Assembly: GCA_002099365.1 (NCBI GenBank)
Contig: MSED01000003.1
Coordinates: 3,224,001-3,288,000 of the forward strand
Length of the DNA stretch: 64,000 bases
Source: Phialophora verrucosa
Taxonomy: Eukaryota; Ascomycota; Eurotiomycetes; Chaetothyriales; Herpotrichiellaceae
Direction of reading: 5' to 3'
Both the position numbers and the translations under genes were made by a program. Below are positions 40,385 to 52,257 of this stretch, piece by piece (within the stretch, counting starts at the first letter, position 1; each line of letters begins with the position of its first letter). Under the pieces are notes generated by a model. The model was not told the origin of the DNA. It saw only the letters and a program-made list of their open reading frames with translations, and did not search any database.

Positions 40385-42083
40385 ATGGAGGGGCTATACA
40401 CCTGCTTGAGATGTGCGAGAGCTCTCTCAGGCGGTGGTCGGCAACTTACGACTTCTAGACTCGTCCAGCGAATACCCAGCCGTCGCAGCTTCACCTCGAG
40501 CTCCGCGTTCCAGTCGCTGCCCCGGAGCCAGTCGAGCACGGAGCCAACCACAAGTACAAAAAGATCGATCCGGTCAGCATCTACCGCAGCAGCACCTGCA
40601 GCAGAAGAGGATAACTTCGAGCGACACAATATCCCGCCGACTGACTACGGCGAATGGCGGGCTCATGGCCGAACAGTCCTCGGTCCCGAAAACCTGTTCC
40701 ATCCTTTCTCAAGATCGCCCATAGCAGCAATTCGGCAGCGGGCACGGTTTATGAAGCAGCATGCGCTGTGCCCTCATCCTGCACACCAACAGACTCGAGT
40801 GCCCACCTCACCGCACGATCCTGAATCGAGGAAGATCGAAGGCGTCAGCAACGAACCTCCGGCACATGTATCCTTTGAATGCCCAGACTGTGGCATAGCC
40901 ACCTACTGCTCAGAAGAACACTGGGCTGATGATTTTGAAGCCCACTTAGAAATATGTGATACCCTGAGGCAGATAAATGAAGACGACCATGACCTAAGAT
41001 CTGGAAGATGGTTCCCCGAGTTTGAGTATCCAGGTCCGCAGATCGACGAGGCCTTGGTCAACATGACAAACTGGGATACATTTCTCTATACGCGCCAATT
41101 TGAGGCAATAAACCACGACAGGAGCATGCGGCAGGCGACGAAGCTGTTGACCTATCCTGTAACTATTGGAAGTGTTCTCCATGAGCTAAGCCCATACACA
41201 ATCCGATCTGGAGGTCGACTTACTGCAGAAGGGTTGAAGAGTTTGTCAGGTGAGATTCCGTTATCTTCCTGCCGACAGACGGTGTATTCTGACAACTACA
41301 GCACTACGATATACATTGCACCCTCCGAAAACCGGCCAGGGCAAGGACATCAAAGGCTTGAGGCTCACAAGTCCGCCAGTTCGGCTATTTGTGCTAGGAG
41401 CTCGAGCTGAATCTTCACTGCCCCGTGAGGTCTGGACTCAACTATCGTACCTGTTCCCACAGGCGCTGATCCATCTCATCTTCATTGGACCCGAGTCGAT
41501 GCTGAATCGAGACTCGGAGTTTCCTCTTCCCGAACGAACACCTTCCAACCCCTTCGGAGCTGTTGTCGAGGACCGAGTCTCCACCAAAATGAAAATCACC
41601 ACTTATGTCGACTACTTCCACACCCTACACGAAGCCAATACTTTCTACCCTTATGACCCTTACTTCGACTGCTTCATGCTCTTTCATCCCGGCCTGGGCC
41701 ATCCTGCGTCGTCGCACGAGTGGGAAAAGACTTTGCCCCAACTGCTTGAGACGAAAGTCCCTGTAATATGTACCGGATACACGGAATGGGACATGAATCG
41801 TGATTGGCAGTGGGTCATGGAGAAATGTGCGGGCGAAGTCGATCTTTTGATGGAACCCGGAGAGAATCGGTTCCGGTCGTTACGTTGGGACTTGAACGAT
41901 CTGGATCCCCAGGATATCAGTTGCGGAAACTGGGGTGTCTGGGCTTTTAGAGGAAAGAGGTATGTCCTATCCCCTTCTCGCGGGGGATTATGTTCTGCCA
42001 GAGTCACGACTGGAATATTGGAATGCTCTTACTGACCCTGCATGATCCACAGGTACGAGGCAACGGCAAGGGACACTATCTGA
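40385..42083 (+). CDS. MSS51: Mss51-like mitochondrial COX1 translational activator
   Basis: In yeast Mss51 activates translation of the mitochondrial COX1 mRNA and couples it to cytochrome oxidase assembly. The 517-residue product begins with an Arg/Ser-rich presequence (RRSFTSSSAFQSLPRSQ) fitting mitochondrial import. A zinc-binding MYND-like region follows (CPHPAH..., FECPDCGIATYCSEEHW, HLEICDTL). The C-terminal half contains the family's LFVLGARAESSLP and HLIFIGPES blocks. Exons: 40385-41249, 41302-41959 and 42053-42083, with introns GTGAGA...TACAG (52 nt) and GTATGT...CACAG (93 nt). The last exon adds only YEATARDTI. Close paralogues with the same zinc finger exist in fungi, so the exact role is inferred from overall similarity. 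Confidence 0.9.
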
Positions 42084-42090
42084 AGCGAAG

Positions 42091-42642
42091 TTATTTTCGC
42101 AACCTTGTACAAGTATCGAGTGACACTGGTCCCAACTGGGTACGGAGTAGCGGAATCAGTCGGATGCGACCAAGGATGCTCGGGCAGCTTGACAGTCTAG
42201 GGTACAGAAGACCCAAGGCGGCGATGTATGCAGGGCCCTCTTGTTTGAATCTTGCCCGTGTATAAGCATTTGACGCCCAGCCGGCCTCTGCGTGCCGTGC
42301 TAGGACGTTATTCACCTTCGAGAACACTTCAAGCTTTGATCCACATCGCAACCCTGGAGGCTGATAGGGCCGCCGCGGGATCGTGATGTAAGGCTTACCG
42401 CTGGGCAGATTCGACTCATCACAAGAGGTGCTAGCATAAGCCAAGCATTGAATCTGTATCAGAGTCAAATTGCCGATCGCGCTCTCGTCGAGCTCTTCTG
42501 AAAGGCGAATCTGGGGCACTGCCTCCCGGTCGCTGAATCCTGACGTTTTCGGCGTATCCCCGAGCGTATCGATAGCGATTAGTGGTGTTAGCGCGTTTGC
42601 CGTTGGCCAATGCGACCGCTGCGTTGAATACACAAGCGTCAT
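42091..42642 (-). CDS. Doubtful 183-residue open frame
   Basis: An ATG-started frame on the opposite strand between MSS51 (ending 42083) and the secreted-protein gene. Composition is ordinary, but there is no domain, signal peptide or family resemblance, and its end almost touches the MSS51 stop. It may be an orphan gene or chance. Confidence 0.2.
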   Translation of the reverse strand: MTLVYSTQRSHWPTANALTPLIAIDTLGDTPKTSGFSDREAVPQIRLSEELDESAIGNLTLIQIQCLAYASTSCDESNLPSGKPYITIPRRPYQPPGLRCGSKLEVFSKVNNVLARHAEAGWASNAYTRARFKQEGPAYIAALGLLYPRLSSCPSILGRIRLIPLLRTQLGPVSLDTCTRLRK

Positions 42643-42974
42643 GCTACGTACTCGTAGTTCAGACCTGGGGGGAAGCCAACACTTGCCACTGATGATTCAA
42701 CACGTTCCGTTCCCTGTTCGGCCTGGTATTTGCATTTTAACGAAGTGGCAGTGCCCTATATCGCTCTCGAGCTTTGTCTTCTTTGTTTATATTATACGTC
42801 AAGCGTTGAATCTGAGACTTTTGCTGGCATTGCACCTCTTTGCCTCAACTTGCGCAAGTGCAGACTTCAGTGAGCGCAGTGAACGACCCCTTGCGGCACA
42901 ACACGGAATTGAGTCTGACACGGCAGACATCGATTGACATTCCATCTTCAAGTCGCATAAACACACTCGCAACA

Positions 42975-43832
42975 ATGAAGGTCCTCCAGCTAGCCTCCCT
43001 CCTTTACTTTACCTCCCTCGTCACCTCCGCTCCACCCCTCGCGCCATCAACAGACATCTCCGTTCGCGACGATTCCCCTCTCGGCCAATTCGCACACCTC
43101 GAAAAGCGCAAAGGCGGCGGAGGCGGTAAAGGAGGCGGAGGCGGTTCTTCCTCGGGCGGCTCTTCAAGCGGATCAAGTGGACGCACTGGCTCTGGGAGCA
43201 GTTCGGGCTCAGGGTCCTCAACGCGGCCCAATGGCCAACCATACTCATTCTCCCCGGCGAGCAACGTGGGCGGACGAACGATTTCTGGCAGCGGCACACC
43301 CAAACAATACGGCAATCGATACACAGGTGGCGCGACGGTGCCTTATACCGCTGGCGCAAGAAGCCCTACACTAGGCTATGCGCCATTCTTCATCGGCGCC
43401 GGTGCGCTTGCCTTCTTCCCGGGTATCTGGCTTTACGGAAGTGTGTTTGCCTACCCTTACGGGTATCCTTACCACTGGATCGGCGACGACGGGCGGAATC
43501 GCACTTCAAACGTCACCTGTTTGTGTCAGCGGTATCAAGTCTGCGGATGTGACCCGGACAACAACTCGACGTTCCTGACTCAAGTGGTCACCAACGGTTC
43601 TACAACACCCGTTGCGCCAGTCAACACGAGCACCGTGCGCACCGTCACATTCGACAATGGCACGACGAGCACTTACATCAACGGAAGTTTGGCCAACGGT
43701 ACGACGGCCAGCGGTGGCACCGATCCAAGTGATCCGAGCCAAGTGAGTCCGGCGGTGAGGTTGGCCGTGGAGATGAGTGGCTATTGGGTGATGGTTCTTA
43801 CGGTGGTTCTGGGCATCTGGACCGTTGCTTAG
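42975..43832 (+). CDS. Secreted Gly/Ser-rich protein with CxC motif (DUF7732-like)
   Basis: 285 residues from ATG 42975, placed there because a typical signal peptide follows at once (KVLQLASLLYFTSLVTSAP). A KR dipeptide after AHLE could be a Kex2 cleavage site. It precedes a Gly-rich then Ser/Gly-rich stretch of about 60 residues. The middle has a hydrophobic segment (APFFIGAGALAFFPGIWLY) followed by an aromatic YPYGYPYHW. Then comes the cysteine motif CLCQRYQVCGCDPDNN with many N-glycosylation sites (NVT, NNS, NGS, NTS, NGT). The last 20 residues are hydrophobic and end at the stop, as in GPI-anchored proteins. The cysteine pattern resembles a fungal family I recall as DUF7732. Function is unknown, and a cell-wall or plasma-membrane location is inferred. 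The longer frame back to 42840 lacks the signal peptide start. Confidence 0.8.
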   Translation: MKVLQLASLLYFTSLVTSAPPLAPSTDISVRDDSPLGQFAHLEKRKGGGGGKGGGGGSSSGGSSSGSSGRTGSGSSSGSGSSTRPNGQPYSFSPASNVGGRTISGSGTPKQYGNRYTGGATVPYTAGARSPTLGYAPFFIGAGALAFFPGIWLYGSVFAYPYGYPYHWIGDDGRNRTSNVTCLCQRYQVCGCDPDNNSTFLTQVVTNGSTTPVAPVNTSTVRTVTFDNGTTSTYINGSLANGTTASGGTDPSDPSQVSPAVRLAVEMSGYWVMVLTVVLGIWTVA

Positions 43833-44561
43833 AGCAGAAGAGCGTTGTACAGGCGAGCGCACATACTACATCACTGCAGACGGGAATTCAGCAAAACGAA
43901 TCAATTGAAAGCATCGCAGACGCAAAAGCTCGTCATGGGCGGAGCTGGATGGACAGAGAAGCATATGTCTCTCTCTTGGGTGTATATTCCTGCAGTGAGT
44001 TGAACGTGGTGACTTGGAAACAAGGAAGCGCCGATAGGGTCTGTCGGCCGGTGGTGCCTCTATTTCCAACTTTCGGGAATGTCCCTGTGAGTATTTGGAT
44101 TGATGGGAGGATTACGCCTGCCCAAGCACACATACAGAGCGCCAGGTTTGAACGTTTCATAGCTTTTCACGACTGGGGATTGGAATATTTTTATGGTGTA
44201 GGCCGCAGCAAAGAATTTATTGTGTTGATCTTCGATTTCACCGTCCTGAATTATTTGGGGGTTGGCTGGTGGCACCCTAGATCCTAAGTCCCTTGCGTCT
44301 CTCCCCCTCGGGTGTTAAAGTATTCCCTGCTGGTAAGAATGTAAGTAACTGGAGTCTTGACCAGGCAGTCGCCAGAGTTTATGATTCAGCGACCTCGATG
44401 GTCTCTGGGATCATGTTGCAGGTATTGGCCATGGAGAGGAGCTGTCGAGTGCGCAAGATACCAGAGTGTAACATTGAATTTCCGAAGTCTTGACCTATGT
44501 ACAGCTCCTGCCAACGGACACCCATGTCAATCATCCACAAGGTCGAGTTACCTCTACTCCT
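43833..44561. other. Convergent intergenic region
   Basis: Between the secreted-protein gene and NDUFB8 no further gene is supported. A 167-residue frame (43784-44287) overlaps the upstream coding end and shows no domain. Confidence 0.55.
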
Positions 44562-45277
44562 TCAGACCTGTGTCTCTCGGCCCTGGTTCAGCACGACGTC
44601 TCGTGATATCTGGGGGTTGTGTTGGAGATCGCCTGTGACTTGTTCCTCGTCCACTGGATCACCTGCCATTTGTGCCTATTCTGCGTTAGCTGAAGGACAG
44701 GATTCTTCGGGTGCACAGGCTGCCCACCCGCACAGCGCCAGGACCCCCAAGCTCTTCGAACAAGCCGCCCTCGTATTCTTTGGGAGCGCTTGGTTTGCCA
44801 GGATATGTGGCCGACACCCCGTAATATACCCCCAGCACAGCCGAGATAAAGCCAGCCCACATCAACAGACCTCTCGCGGTGGACATAAAAGAGTAGTCGT
44901 GCAGTGAGAAGACACCTAGGACGTCATTGTCTTCGTGGACGGGTTCGCCGAAGTTGCGCATTTCCTGCTTATCGTCCCAGTCGGCATAGGGGTCTCGGTG
45001 TGACCGCTTGATTCGGGGAGGGTTGATGTAGTTGTTGTTCTTGAGCGCAGTAGTTAGCATACCATCCATCCGAGCAAGTCTCAAAGTTGGCGTTGCGCAC
45101 CATTTCTGGGTCGTCCGGTTGCTTCTCGACATCGGCTGGCGCTGCCCTTGCGCGTGTTGTGACGGAGAACTGGGCTCGCGGGACGGCGAGTCGAGGTTGG
45201 AATTGCTGTGGTGGATGAGGTCGGGCGATCGATCGAGCAGACCTTGCCGCGAAGGTCGCGGCTCGTCGAGAGAACAT
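44562..45277 (-). CDS. NADH:ubiquinone oxidoreductase accessory subunit NDUFB8 (ASHI)
   Basis: Inner-membrane accessory subunit of respiratory complex I. The N-terminus (MFSRRAATFAARSARSIARP) is a mitochondrial presequence. The family core reads NNNYINPPRIKRSHRDPY, then RRNFGEPVHED-like (MRNFGEPVHEDNDVLG), one membrane helix (GLLMWAGFISAVLGVYYGV) and EYEGGLFEELGGPGAVR. Rebuilt from three exons: 45277-45101, 45039-44728 and 44675-44562. The first intron (61 nt, GTGCGC, branch CTAAC, TCAAG) joins DDPEM to NNNYINPP. The second (52 nt, GTGGGC, branch CTAAC, AATAG) replaces an unlikely tail (VGSLCTRRILSFS) by AQMAGDPVDEEQVTGDL..., giving 200 residues, normal for the family. It is divergent from SWR1, with 456 bp between the start codons. 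Confidence 0.92.
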
Positions 45278-45733
45278 GCTGGACTGAAAAGCTCCCCGAG
45301 GAGCTGGACGACGAGTCTCACAGTTCCAGATCAGTGCATCAAGAGAATTAAATCAATTGTTGAGATTGTGGAGAGGTGAGGTTGCGGGCTGGTTGAAGGC
45401 AAAGGAATGGCAATGCTGGGCATTGATTGGGCTGAGGGGGGGAGGAAGCTGTCATGCTCAGTGCCTGTTCTTCTCGCCCTGCGCTCACTTCCGATTTCCT
45501 TCCACCTCGATATTTTCCACCAACACAGCCAACTTGAATTGCCCACCAGCAGCCCATTTTTGTCGCGGGAGCACTCAAACCTCGCCAGCCTCGTCTACTC
45601 GACTGCCGCTACATTCTGGCCCGCGACTTGACTGTTTTGGCTCTCTCCTGGTGGAACATGCTCGTCGCCAAATTGGTCATTTTGTAAGGATACAATTTTG
45701 CCATGACAGGCGCAGGACGAGTGACCGCGCCAG
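45278..45733. promoter_or_regulatory. Shared divergent promoter of NDUFB8 and SWR1
   Basis: The two start codons lie 456 bp apart on opposite strands, so this stretch must carry both promoters and leaders. It includes an ATTGG (inverted CCAAT) at about 45425. No TATA box is evident. Function is inferred from position. Confidence 0.5.
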
Positions 45734-48700
45734 ATGCCGACCCCGACCGGCGACTCTCTAACGCACCCCAACACGCTGAATCAACAACGACATCAAGGTA
45801 TGCCTCATCATGCAAGCAACAGTCGACTCGTTTGATTAACTATCTATCAGACCTGCCGCATGACGGATCCCAATCGCCCGCTCGCGCCCACGGAACCCCT
45901 CCCGACTCATCGGTCGAACGCCATAACAGCCATGACGATCCAAATCATGAGCCGCCGGCAAAGAAGCGGAAGGTTGCAGGCCCCGAGCATAAACAATCTC
46001 CTCGGCCCATCTCTCCTCCATGGAAACGAGTCGTCGCAGAGGGCCCGACCTCCTTCGTGGTCGATGGGCGTCGAAAGTCTGGAAGGACAAACATAATCCC
46101 TCTCGATCTGCAGCCCCAGTCCAACAGGAGGCAGACCCGCGCTGCATTTGACAAAGTCAAGGAGGAACATCAGAAACATGCCAAACCCGTGTACAACATC
46201 AAAATGTCGGCGAAGAAGTCCAACTCCGAGACTGTCGTTCCTTCGCGATCGCCATCGGCTGTCAAGCGGGCTACTGCTCCTCCCACCAGGAGCCGCGATT
46301 CCGCCACCCACGCACATATCGCCAAAATAGAGAGCCTGCAAAGACAGATCAGAGAACTCGAGAAAGCTCGCTCAAATCCTTCAAATACCCCTCAGTCCAA
46401 GTCTTCGAAGTCTCCCAGTCGTCCGATCAGCGCTGGCCGCCGCCCTCGGCCGAATTCACTCAAGGTGAATGGCGCTCACAAAGAGAAACGGCGCATTAAC
46501 AGCACAGTCAAACTCGAATCAGACAGTGATTCCACCGATCTTGACAGTTCTCTAAGCGAATCCGAGTCGCCTTCCACAGCACCTGCCTCTCCACTAACTT
46601 TGCGCAAAGTCGTCTTTCGTGTCGAATTACCCCCGCCCGCCGTTGCAACTCCCGCTAACATCCCACCATCAAAGAGGTTCGCGAGTTTCGAAGAGTTCTT
46701 AGAGAAAGATGACACAGAACCGCGGCCAGCGGAGGACGCGTTGACACAAGACCAGATCATAAAGGAAGCCATGGTGCGGACAAAAGTCAGACAGGCACAA
46801 CGACGGGGAGGAGCGCTGGACAAAAGGCTGCTCGACGCCCTGCCTAAGCAACAAGCCGAACCTAAACGACAATATGCCCATCACGACCACTTACTTGCCC
46901 ACGTGTTGCACTTTCGGAAACTTCTCGAAGTGGAGACCAGGGATCACAGGAGGAAAGCTCAGATCCTGGCTTATGAGGCAAAGAGATATGTCGAGGACAA
47001 GCAGAGTCGAAACAAGGTCAAGACCGTCGCCGAAATCGTGCAAGAAAAACGCCAGGCTTGTATTGCGGCTTACCGGTCTGTGGTTAAGGATATTGACAAA
47101 CTTTGGGCGGCCGTTAAGGTAGAAGTTAACGCCATGCGACAAAAAGAGTATGAGGAAGAGCAACAAGCCAAGATGAAAGGCCACCTCGCTCGAGTGTTGG
47201 ACCGGACTGATCAAATGCTAAGTCGGGCCGCGGAGCAGGATGATTCGGCAACGGATACTGACACAGACATGTCTGCGGACGAAGCCATCGACTCTGAGTC
47301 GGAGAACAGTGAGCAGATGTCGGACAGTCAGACAGAATCCGAATCAGAACCGGATAGCCAGGATGCTGATGCCGGGATGTCACTCGAGGAACTGAAAAAG
47401 AAGTACGACAGCCTAGGTGACTTGCCAACACCCGCGGAGGTTGCAGAAGAGCCACTGGAACCGAATGGAGACGAGCCAGGTCCAGATCTGGGTGGAGAAG
47501 AGTCAGACCCTGAGACCGAGATGGATTCGGAGTTCGACACAGATGAGAGCGAAGACGACGACGAGGACCAGGACCAGGACGGTGATGAGGAAGATGAGAG
47601 TGAGGGCGAAGAGGCCGAACCTGGTCTTCTCTCAATGCTCTTTTCGAAGACCCAACGGGCGGAATTAGAGAAACAAGCCGACCAGGAGTGTGAGGAAGGG
47701 GAGTCTCCAAGTCGCAGCACTGGTCTTGTCGAAGAACTGCAAGACGAGCCTATGGCGGATGGCGACCAGTCTGAAGGGCCTGACGTGCCGGATCATATCT
47801 ACTCAGAAAAGTTGGATGACAATGTCACAGAACAGCTCAGTGTGAAGCTGGAGGCTGTCGCAACTCGGCAAGGCAAAGACGTTGAGATGCGAGACGCGAC
47901 ATCACCTTCCCATCTAGAGATACCTCACCTTCACTCTGAGGATGCTGTGAGCCAGGACCCTAGCACTCATACTTCTCCTCACACCACAGCCACCAAAGTC
48001 TCCGAACCCGACTCGATCTCTTCAATCGATGCTCAAATCGATCCAGCTCCGCCTGTCACGCCTTCAGACACCAAGCCAACAATCGAGACACCTGTTCCGA
48101 GTCTGCTACGAGGTACTCTGCGCGAGTACCAACACGAAGGCCTGGACTGGCTGGCCAACCTCTATGCAAAAGGACGGAGTGGAATTCTAGCCGACGAGAT
48201 GGGTCTCGGCAAAACCATTCAGAGCATTGCGCTTCTGGCTCACCTTGCTGAAGTCCACGAAGTCTGGGGTCCCCATCTTATTGTTGTCCCGACCAGCGTC
48301 ATGCTCAACTGGGAAATGGAGTTCAAGAAGTTCTTGCCTGGTTTTAAGATCCTGACGTACTACGGTGACCAGACAGAACGAAAAGAAAAGCGACGGGGTT
48401 GGTTGGCGGACGACAAGTTCAATGTCTGTATCACCTCATACCAGCTCGTTTTGAAAGACAAGGACTCTTTCAAGCGACGGCGATGGCACTACATGATCCT
48501 GGACGAAGCGCACAACATCAAGAACTTTCGTTCAGAGCGATGGCAGACCATGATGACCTTTAATACCAGAGCGCGACTGCTTTTGACCGGTACACCCCTT
48601 CAAAACAACTTGACTGAGCTGTGGTCGCTACTGTTTTTCCTCCACTATGGTCAAGAAGACGAGGGCGAGGACGATGCCTTTGCAGGCTTGAAGGAGTGGT

Positions 48701-50766
48701 CGGAATGGTTCAAGCGGCCGGTCGAATCGATATTAGAGCACGGGCGCCAGGTGCTGGACGACGAAGATCGTGAGCAGGTCGCAAAACTGCACAAAGTCAT
48801 CCGGCCATTCCTTCTGCGCAGACTCAAAGCAGACGTTGAGAAGCAGATGCCCGCCAAGTACGAACATGTGGAAATATGTCGCTTATCCAAGCGCCAGCGA
48901 CAACTCTACGACGGCTTCATGTCCAGAGCTCAAACGAAGGAGACACTGGCCTCTGGGAACTACTTGTCGATCATCAATGCACTGATGCAGCTGCGCAAAG
49001 TGTGCAACCATCCCGACCTTTTCGAGACGCGCCCCATCAACACGTCGCTCGCAATGCCTAAATCGGCTTCAGCCGACTTCGAAATTAAGGATTTCTTGGT
49101 GCGGCGGAGGCTGATGCTGGACGCCTCGAACGATCTAGACCTCGACTTTTTGCAGTTGGCCCCGATTTCCAATGAGGGGATGTCCATGATTGAGGTAATC
49201 GAGACTACTAAACGACACGCGTATCACCAACTTAAGGGTTTACGTGAAGCTCAGTCAAGAAGGGTCTTGTCCTCTTCCGGCGTCTTGGACAGCAACGTTC
49301 CAGGCGCTTCGTCATGGCGTGGAGACAATCGCATTGGCGTGCTCGGATCGCTGGAAAATGTCGGGCGGAGAGCTCGGCTTCAGGAACTGGACCGCACCAT
49401 GTATTACGAGGCCTACAGACACCACCAGCGCCCAATTTTCGGCCGATCCTTGATCGCGCGCGTTGCCATCCACACGGAATATGAGCGATTGTCCAGACTC
49501 TCGCCGACTAGAGTCTTGTCGAGATGGTGGGAGCATGAGATGCCGGTCCAGTTTTTCGATATGGTCCACTCCGTCCACTCACGGTCTGAGCAAATGCAAC
49601 CTTTCGTTGAGAAATATGCATGTGTCACCCCCTCAGTGGTGGCAACCGACCTCCCCGCCAGAACTGTCACCGAAACGGGCGCCCAGCTGATTAGAGAAGC
49701 AGCACAGTCAACGTGGAAGCCTGACCAAGACAATCCCGATCCGTTCCACCTCGCTCGCATGAAATTATCGATCGCCTTCCCAGACAAGCGCCTCCTCCAA
49801 TACGATTGCGGAAAGTTGCAGAGACTCGACAAACTCCTCCGGCAGCTCCAAGCAGGAGGCCACCGCGCCCTGATCTTCACGCAAATGACCAAGGTCTTGG
49901 ACATCCTGGAGCAGTTCTTGAACATTCACGGCCACAGATACCTGCGTCTCGACGGAGCCACGAAAATCGAGCAGCGCCAGATTCTCACTGAGCGGTTTAA
50001 CAACGACAATCGTATCCTGTGTTTCATCCTGTCTTCCCGCTCCGGCGGTCTCGGGATCAACCTGACCGGCGCAGATACTGTCATCTTCTACGATCTAGAT
50101 TGGAATCCCGCCATGGACAGGCAGTGCACAGATCGGGCTCATCGAATTGGTCAAACTCGCGATGTGCACATATACCGGTTCGTGAGCGAACATACCATCG
50201 AGAGCAACATCCTCCGAAAAGCCAATCAAAAGCAAATGCTAGATGATGTGGTCATCCAAGAAGGAGATTTCACAACCGATTACATGGCCAGGATGAGCTA
50301 TCGGGATATGCTTGACACCGGTGACGGGGAGGCCGAGCAAGACGAGGCGGGCAAAGCCATGGATCGTGTTCTCGGCACTGCGCGAGACAAGAACATGGTT
50401 GTGCTTGAACAAGCTGAAGACCAGGAAGATCGGGCGGCGGCCAAGGTCGCCGCAAAGGAGATCCAGGTTACCGACGATGCTGATTTTGAGGATCAGCCAA
50501 CCAGTACGGCTCCCCAGACGGGAGATGCACGCAATACGCCTATGGCGAGTACCGGCGTCGGCGTCGGAGGAAACGGACTCTCCACTGGCACAGGCACGGC
50601 TCCTACCGAGGTGGTTGAAGAGAGCGAGAGATGGCATCACATCGATGAATATTTGATCCAACTGCAAAGATACTTGATGAAGGACGTTCCGCTGGAGGGC
50701 GGGAAGAATTCCAAGAAGGGAAAGAAAGGACGGCGGAGAGACGAGCATCGCGTCAGAAGGAGATGA
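45734..50766 (+). CDS. SWR1: Swr1 helicase, catalytic subunit of the SWR1 complex
   Basis: Swr1 is the Snf2-family ATPase that exchanges H2A for H2A.Z in nucleosomes. The 1659-residue product has a charged N-terminus with KKRK-type nuclear signals, an HSA domain (about residues 367-450, HHDHLLAHVLHFRKLLEVE), long acidic stretches (550-650) and a split helicase: DEMGLGKT (about 801), DEAHNIKNF (905), a large insertion with KVCNHPDLFE, then the C-lobe (about 1350-1475) with FILSSRSGGLGINLTGAD and DRAHRIGQT. I start at ATG 45734 (MPTPTGDSLTHPN), with exon 1 to 45797, a 53-nt intron (GTATGC, branch TTAAC, ATCAG) and exon 2 from 45851. Reading through the intron from ATG 45703 is also open, but it leaves a good intron unspliced. 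Acidic tracts probably bind histones. Confidence 0.95.
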
Positions 50767-51139
50767 TGCACTATTACAAGGACAGTTGTGGTTTTCTAGG
50801 ACTTGGAGAGGAGTGTTTTAAGTGAGACGAGAAAATGTCTGAACGAGAGCTTGTAATCTCATGTACGATACGGGCGTTGGTGTGGAGTGGTGTTACCCCC
50901 AATGGGGAAGGCAAGGGTTTATCAACAGTACTTTGCCTGACTTTCTACCTACCTGCCTACATTGAGGAAACGAGGACGCTTAAGCAAAGCTCTATACGTT
51001 GGTGCGGGAGCTCCTCGGCAGAGCCGAAAGAGAAATATATGTATCAAAATCGAAATGTTGTAAGCTTCCTTTCGCCTCGTCTACAGTCCAGACTAACACA
51101 CGTTCCATGCTGTCCCAGAACAGCTTCAATGTTGTAGAA

Positions 51140-51248
51140 CAGCTTCAATACTGTCTCAGAACAGCTTTAATGCTGTCTGTCCTGATACAGCTTCAATACT
51201 GTCTCAGAACAGCTTTAATGCTGTCTGTCCTGATACAGCTTCAATACT
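51140..51248. repeat. 48-bp tandem duplication
   Basis: Positions 51140-51187 and 51188-51235 are identical 48-bp units, and 13 bp of a third copy follow. Each unit contains GAACAGCTTT, the reverse complement of AAAGCTGTTC in the 16-bp array just downstream, and also the pair CTGTC/GACAG-like. Confidence 0.95.
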
Positions 51249-51303
51249 ACTGTATCCTGATACTGTATCGTCCTCTACTGTTATATTCTACGTGTCGCCG
51301 GAG

Positions 51304-51392
51304 GCTGTTCCTAACCAAAGCTGTTCCTAACCAAAGCTGTTCCTAACCAAAGCTGTTCCTAACCAAAGCTGTTCCTAATCAAAGCTGTTCCT
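51304..51392. repeat. 16-bp tandem array, about 5.5 copies
   Basis: The unit GCTGTTCCTAACCAAA is repeated from 51304 at exact 16-bp steps. The fifth copy has one change (CTAATC) and a sixth breaks off after GCTGTTCCT. It is inverted in orientation to the related sequence in the 48-bp repeat. Confidence 0.95.
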
Positions 51393-51406
51393 GATAAGTA
51401 CCTAAT

Positions 51407-51407
<1 letters not shown>

Positions 51408-51485
<78 letters not shown>
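51408..51485. repeat. Hexanucleotide microsatellite (CAGCAA)13
   Basis: Thirteen perfect CAGCAA units, followed by about five CAACA units to roughly 51514 and an AT-rich tract. It is about 640 bp downstream of the SWR1 stop, not in a coding frame of any supported gene. Confidence 0.98.
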
Positions 51486-51727
51486 TAGCACAACACAACA
51501 CAACACAACACAACAGAATATAATATAATATTATAAGATGCGTATTTATATGTATACATATCTATATATGTATACTTATCCTCCCGTTCCCTTTATCTGA
51601 ATTTCCAGCCACGATAGGTACTCGTACGATGTACTACTTAGCACTCGGATTCTTGTTACTCGAGCATTATATGGAAGGATCTAAATTCCAAACTCATTGA
51701 CATTCATTGGAGTGGAGGCGTTTCAAC

Positions 51728-51823
51728 CTGATCGACATGCATTGCAGGGAGGGAAGGATTCAAACTGATCGACATGCATTGCAGGGAGGGAAGGATTCAA
51801 ACTGATCGACATGCGCTGGAGGG
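51728..51823. repeat. 37-bp tandem repeat, about 2.5 copies
   Basis: Units 51728-51764 and 51765-51801 are identical. A third starts at 51802 (CTGATCGACATGC) and diverges after about 20 bp. A degenerate copy may precede it near 51697-51727 (TGACATTCATTGGAGTGGAGG). Confidence 0.93.
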
Positions 51824-52200
51824 CGGAAGAATCCTGTTTCGACTGGTTACGGAGTACTTGGACTCCATAAAGGAGTAGTGAAGAATGAGTGTGACCGCTG
51901 TGGTGGGAAGGATTCCAGTATCTACTTGTATTCTACCGCATGACGGTAAGCTCGAGTTAGGGCTGACATAAGGATCCTGCCTCCCCGGGTCTAGCACGGG
52001 ACGAGTATACTGGTTGTCGATCTGTTTTTGTGCAGGGCAGGCAAGAATAGTGACGTGGTTGGGGAAATCCATCTTGGGGGCCGCGCGCGCCAAAAAGGAT
52101 GGATGGATGATAGGGCCTGGAGAATGGTCGGTTATCAGCGCAGTACCTCGTACTCACCCAGGGACCTGTACCGAGAGCTGGAGAAAGCGAAAAGTGCTAA

Positions 52201-52203
<3 letters not shown>

Positions 52204-52254
<51 letters not shown>
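52204..52254. repeat. Dinucleotide microsatellite (GA)25
   Basis: An unbroken GA run of 51 bp, about 295 bp beyond the stop codon of the convergent sugar-transporter gene. No other change of base composition surrounds it. Confidence 0.98.

Positions 52255-52257
<3 letters not shown>

Noticed and set aside
45703..45797. Upstream start of SWR1 at 45703 (MTGAGRVTAP) with read-through
   Set aside because: It requires leaving a well-formed 53-nt intron unspliced; ATG 45734 with splicing gives the same downstream frame.
51408..51485. Polyglutamine-coding tract
   Set aside because: CAGCAA repeats would encode polyglutamine in one frame, but no start, flanking coding sequence or splice site joins them to a gene.
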